Source of the DNA: an uncultured Clostridia bacterium | Lineage (GTDB): Bacteria; Bacillota; Clostridia; Christensenellales; DTU072 | DNA: 64,000 nucleotides | Direction: 5' to 3' | NCBI GenBank assembly: GCA_946621465.1 | Contig: CAMOOO010000001.1 | Location: 186,001-250,000, forward strand | Shown: one piece after another, positions 61,971 to 64,000 of the stretch | Layout of the letters: each line of letters opens with the position of its first letter | Numbering within the stretch: the stretch's first letter is position 1 | Notes under the pieces: model-generated | Database searches by the model: none | What the model saw: the letters and a program-made list of their open reading frames with translations, nothing else | What the model was told of the DNA's origin: nothing | Translations under genes and position numbers: made by a program

Positions 61971-64000
61971 AAGCAACTCCAACGGTTAACGGAACGCGCA
62001 AATCAAAGGCGTTTTCCATGCATTCAATCAGAAGAGAAATGACCTCCTCTCTCTCTTCTTCCGGACATTCGACGATCAATTCATCGTGTACTTGTAAAAT
62101 AAGTTTTGCGCGCAATTTTTTATCGCGCAGTTTATTGTATACGTTCAGCATAGCGACCTTTATTATATCGCTTGCGCTGCCTTGCAATGGGAAATTCATC
62201 GCAGCCCTTTCGCCGAATGCACGCGTATTATATTGAGGAGAAGTCAGCTCGGGGAAATAACGTATCCGTCCGAGAAGGGTTTTCAGATACCCCTGTTTTT
62301 TTGCTGTCTCCACGTTACGGTCCATGTATTCTTTAACTTTCGGATAAGTGGCAAAATACTCTTCAATAAATATCTTAGCCTGTTTATTCGTTACCCCTGC
62401 GTTTTTAGCCAGGCCGAATCCGGATATTCCGTATATAATACCGAAATTGACCGCTTTTGCCGAACGGCGCATAGCGGGAGTTACTTCTTCCAGCGGTGTT
62501 TTAAATATCTTAGACGCAGTCAGCGCGTGGACGTCGACTCCTTCTTTGTATCCATTAACAAGATTGGGTTCTTCGGAAAAATGCGCAAGCAATCGTAATT
62601 CTATTTGCGAATAGTCGGCGGAGATAAGCACGTTCCCCTCTTTTGCCACGAACATCTTACGTATCTCCCTTCCTTCCGCCGTCCGTACGGGGATATTCTG
62701 TAAATTGGGTTCGTTGGAAGAAAGCCGTCCCGTTGCAGTAAGGCACTGTTTAAAGTCGGTGTGAACGCGATTGGAAGCCTTATTCATAACCTGTTTCATT
62801 CCGTCGATATAGGTCGATTTAAGCTTAGAAAGCTGACGGTATCTAAGTAATGTGTCAATAATCGGATGCTCCAGTTCTTCCAAAACTTCTGCACTGACGG
62901 AGTACCCCGTTTTGTTCTTTTTCGTTGCTTTCAGACCCAATTTCCCGAATAGAATGTCGGCAAGCTGTTTCGTTGAATTTATATTGAATACTTCTCCTGC
63001 CAGAGAATGGATCTCCGTAGTTAATTTTTCTATCTCTTCCGAAAAAGTCCTATCCAATTCATTTAAAACGTTCATGTCGACAGTCAAGCCCTCTTTTTCC
63101 ATATCATAGAGGCATTCAATCAGCGGCAATTCTACTTTACGATACAGTTCATCCAGTCCTTTTTCGATCAGTTTTTCAGACAAAATTCCTTGCAAGCAAA
63201 GTGTTTCTTCCGAAAGGTTTTCGCCATCGAACCCGTAATCATTCAGTAAGGACGGCAGATCTTTAATAATTTTGGTATTACTAATCAAATATCCTTGCAA
63301 AAGGACGTCTTCATATGGGGGCAAAACGGTGATGCCAAGATCGGCATATTTATATTTTTCGTGTTTAGCGTCAAAAAAGACGTTGATATAGTCCTTTCCG
63401 AAATAGGGAGAAATAAGCTGTACCGTTTCATCTACGGTCAGTCCTTCGCCGAACAATCCTTCGCATACGGGAATGGTTATGGTCGTGTCGAGGAAACTAA
63501 CGTTTACTTTTTCATTGTAGTCGATGGCAACGAAATCGCCCTTTTTTATTTGAGAAAGGAGTTGTTTACCTTCGTCAAAAGAAGCTATTGTCAGCCTGTT
63601 AAAGTCTTTTTTCTCCTGTTTGGGACTTATTTCGACAGCGGTTTCGTCGAAGAGGAACCGTTCAGGCATTTTTCTGAATTCCAATTGAAGCATCATTTCT
63701 TTTGCGCGCGCAGGTAACACGGGCGAAAACAATAATTCATTCAGTTCGCAGGGCAAGTCGGCATTCGTTTCAATGGTAGCGAGGTCCTTACTTAGGTAGA
63801 CGTTATCTTTGTCCGATTCCAGTTTTTCGCGCAATTTTCCTTTGATTTCGTCAATATGGCTATAAATACCGTCCACGTCAGAATACTTTTCCAGTAGGTC
63901 TTTCGCCGTTTTTTCCCCGACCCCTTTGCAACCGGGGATGTTGTCCGAACTATCGCCGGCAAGTGCTTTGTATTCAATAATCTGTTGGGGCAAAAATCCC
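61942..64000 (-). CDS. polA: DNA polymerase I, 5' end cut by the window edge
   Basis: The frame is open to the right edge, so the N-terminal part of the 5' nuclease domain is missing. What is present: the helix-hairpin-helix end of the nuclease domain (GDSSDNIPGCKGVGEKTA), a 3'-5' exonuclease-like domain without the usual DxE metal motif (FVAIDYNEKVNV), hence probably inactive for proofreading, and the full polymerase domain. The latter shows ISADYSQIELRLLAHFS (motif A), RRSAKAVNFGIIYG (motif B) and LQVHDELIVE (motif C). It is followed by coaE and degV. Confidence 0.95.
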   Translation of the reverse strand, partial: GFLPQQIIEYKALAGDSSDNIPGCKGVGEKTAKDLLEKYSDVDGIYSHIDEIKGKLREKLESDKDNVYLSKDLATIETNADLPCELNELLFSPVLPARAKEMMLQLEFRKMPERFLFDETAVEISPKQEKKDFNRLTIASFDEGKQLLSQIKKGDFVAIDYNEKVNVSFLDTTITIPVCEGLFGEGLTVDETVQLISPYFGKDYINVFFDAKHEKYKYADLGITVLPPYEDVLLQGYLISNTKIIKDLPSLLNDYGFDGENLSEETLCLQGILSEKLIEKGLDELYRKVELPLIECLYDMEKEGLTVDMNVLNELDRTFSEEIEKLTTEIHSLAGEVFNINSTKQLADILFGKLGLKATKKNKTGYSVSAEVLEELEHPIIDTLLRYRQLSKLKSTYIDGMKQVMNKASNRVHTDFKQCLTATGRLSSNEPNLQNIPVRTAEGREIRKMFVAKEGNVLISADYSQIELRLLAHFSEEPNLVNGYKEGVDVHALTASKIFKTPLEEVTPAMRRSAKAVNFGIIYGISGFGLAKNAGVTNKQAKIFIEEYFATYPKVKEYMDRNVETAKKQGYLKTLLGRIRYFPELTSPQYNTRAFGERAAMNFPLQGSASDIIKVAMLNVYNKLRDKKLRAKLILQVHDELIVECPEEEREEVISLLIECMENAFDLRVPLTVGVAYGKNWYDAK

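Overview
The window looks like a chromosome segment of a low-to-mid GC, endospore-forming member of the class Clostridia (Bacillota), probably an anaerobic gut-type lineage. Support comes from a complete spoIIIA operon, spoIIAA-spoIIAB-sigF, spoVAC-AD-AE, spoIVB and gerW, a SCIFF peptide with its radical SAM maturase, an IspH fused to S1 domains, a sodium-pumping decarboxylase, and the clostridial order efp / spoIIIA / asp23 / nusB / folD / xseAB / ispA / tlyA / argR / recN / spoIVB. Genus cannot be fixed from sequence alone. Almost everything lies on the minus strand; only the left-edge fragment, tRNA-Trp and one small membrane protein are on plus.

Layout from left to right. 1-3 kb: partial membrane protein, VTT-domain protein, rnhA, proC, tRNA-Trp. 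3-11 kb: an operon read right to left from a strong promoter near 11.2 kb, encoding a Na+-pumping decarboxylase (oadG-BCCP, oadB, oadA), a HI0933-type flavoprotein, cmk and ispH-S1. 11-16 kb: rluB, a D,D-carboxypeptidase, gerW, a YtfI-like protein, scpB, scpA and a site-2 protease. 16-34 kb: a second carboxypeptidase, an unknown membrane protein, spoIVB, recN, argR, tlyA, oapA, a ~600 nt gene-free block that I identify as an OLE RNA, ispA, xseB, xseA, folD, nusB, asp23, spoIIIAH to AA, efp and pepP. 33-36.5 kb: spoVAE-AD-AC, sigF, spoIIAB, spoIIAA. 36.6-37.2 kb: six tRNAs. 37-50.7 kb: relA, recJ, secF, secD, the SCIFF pair, yajC, tgt, queA, ruvB, ruvA. 50.8-54.6 kb: an ABC importer with an apparently circularly permuted binding protein, a TM1266-type regulator, an attenuator-like leader and a degenerate ABC ATPase. 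54.6-64 kb: pgi, a TIM-barrel protein, hpf, a clpC-like gene without the M-domain, two tRNA-Leu genes, a phased array of inverted repeats, degV, coaE and partial polA.

How it works together. The sporulation genes cover forespore sigma-F control (spoIIA), the mother-cell/forespore feeding channel (spoIIIA), the SpoIVB checkpoint protease, and dipicolinate uptake and germination (spoVA, gerW). Housekeeping genes cover translation and tRNA (efp, rluB, tlyA, tgt, queA, tRNAs), recombination and repair (recN, recJ, ruvAB, xseAB, polA), secretion (secDF, yajC) and stress (relA, hpf, clpC).

Most notable items: the OLE RNA with its membrane partner oapA; the 56-residue SCIFF peptide; the circularly permuted ABC binding protein behind a terminator/antiterminator leader; a ~22-bp-phased array of GTTAC-N6-GTAAC repeats near 60.3 kb; and two genes with perfect sigma-A promoters that place the start codon at about +3 (leaderless mRNAs).
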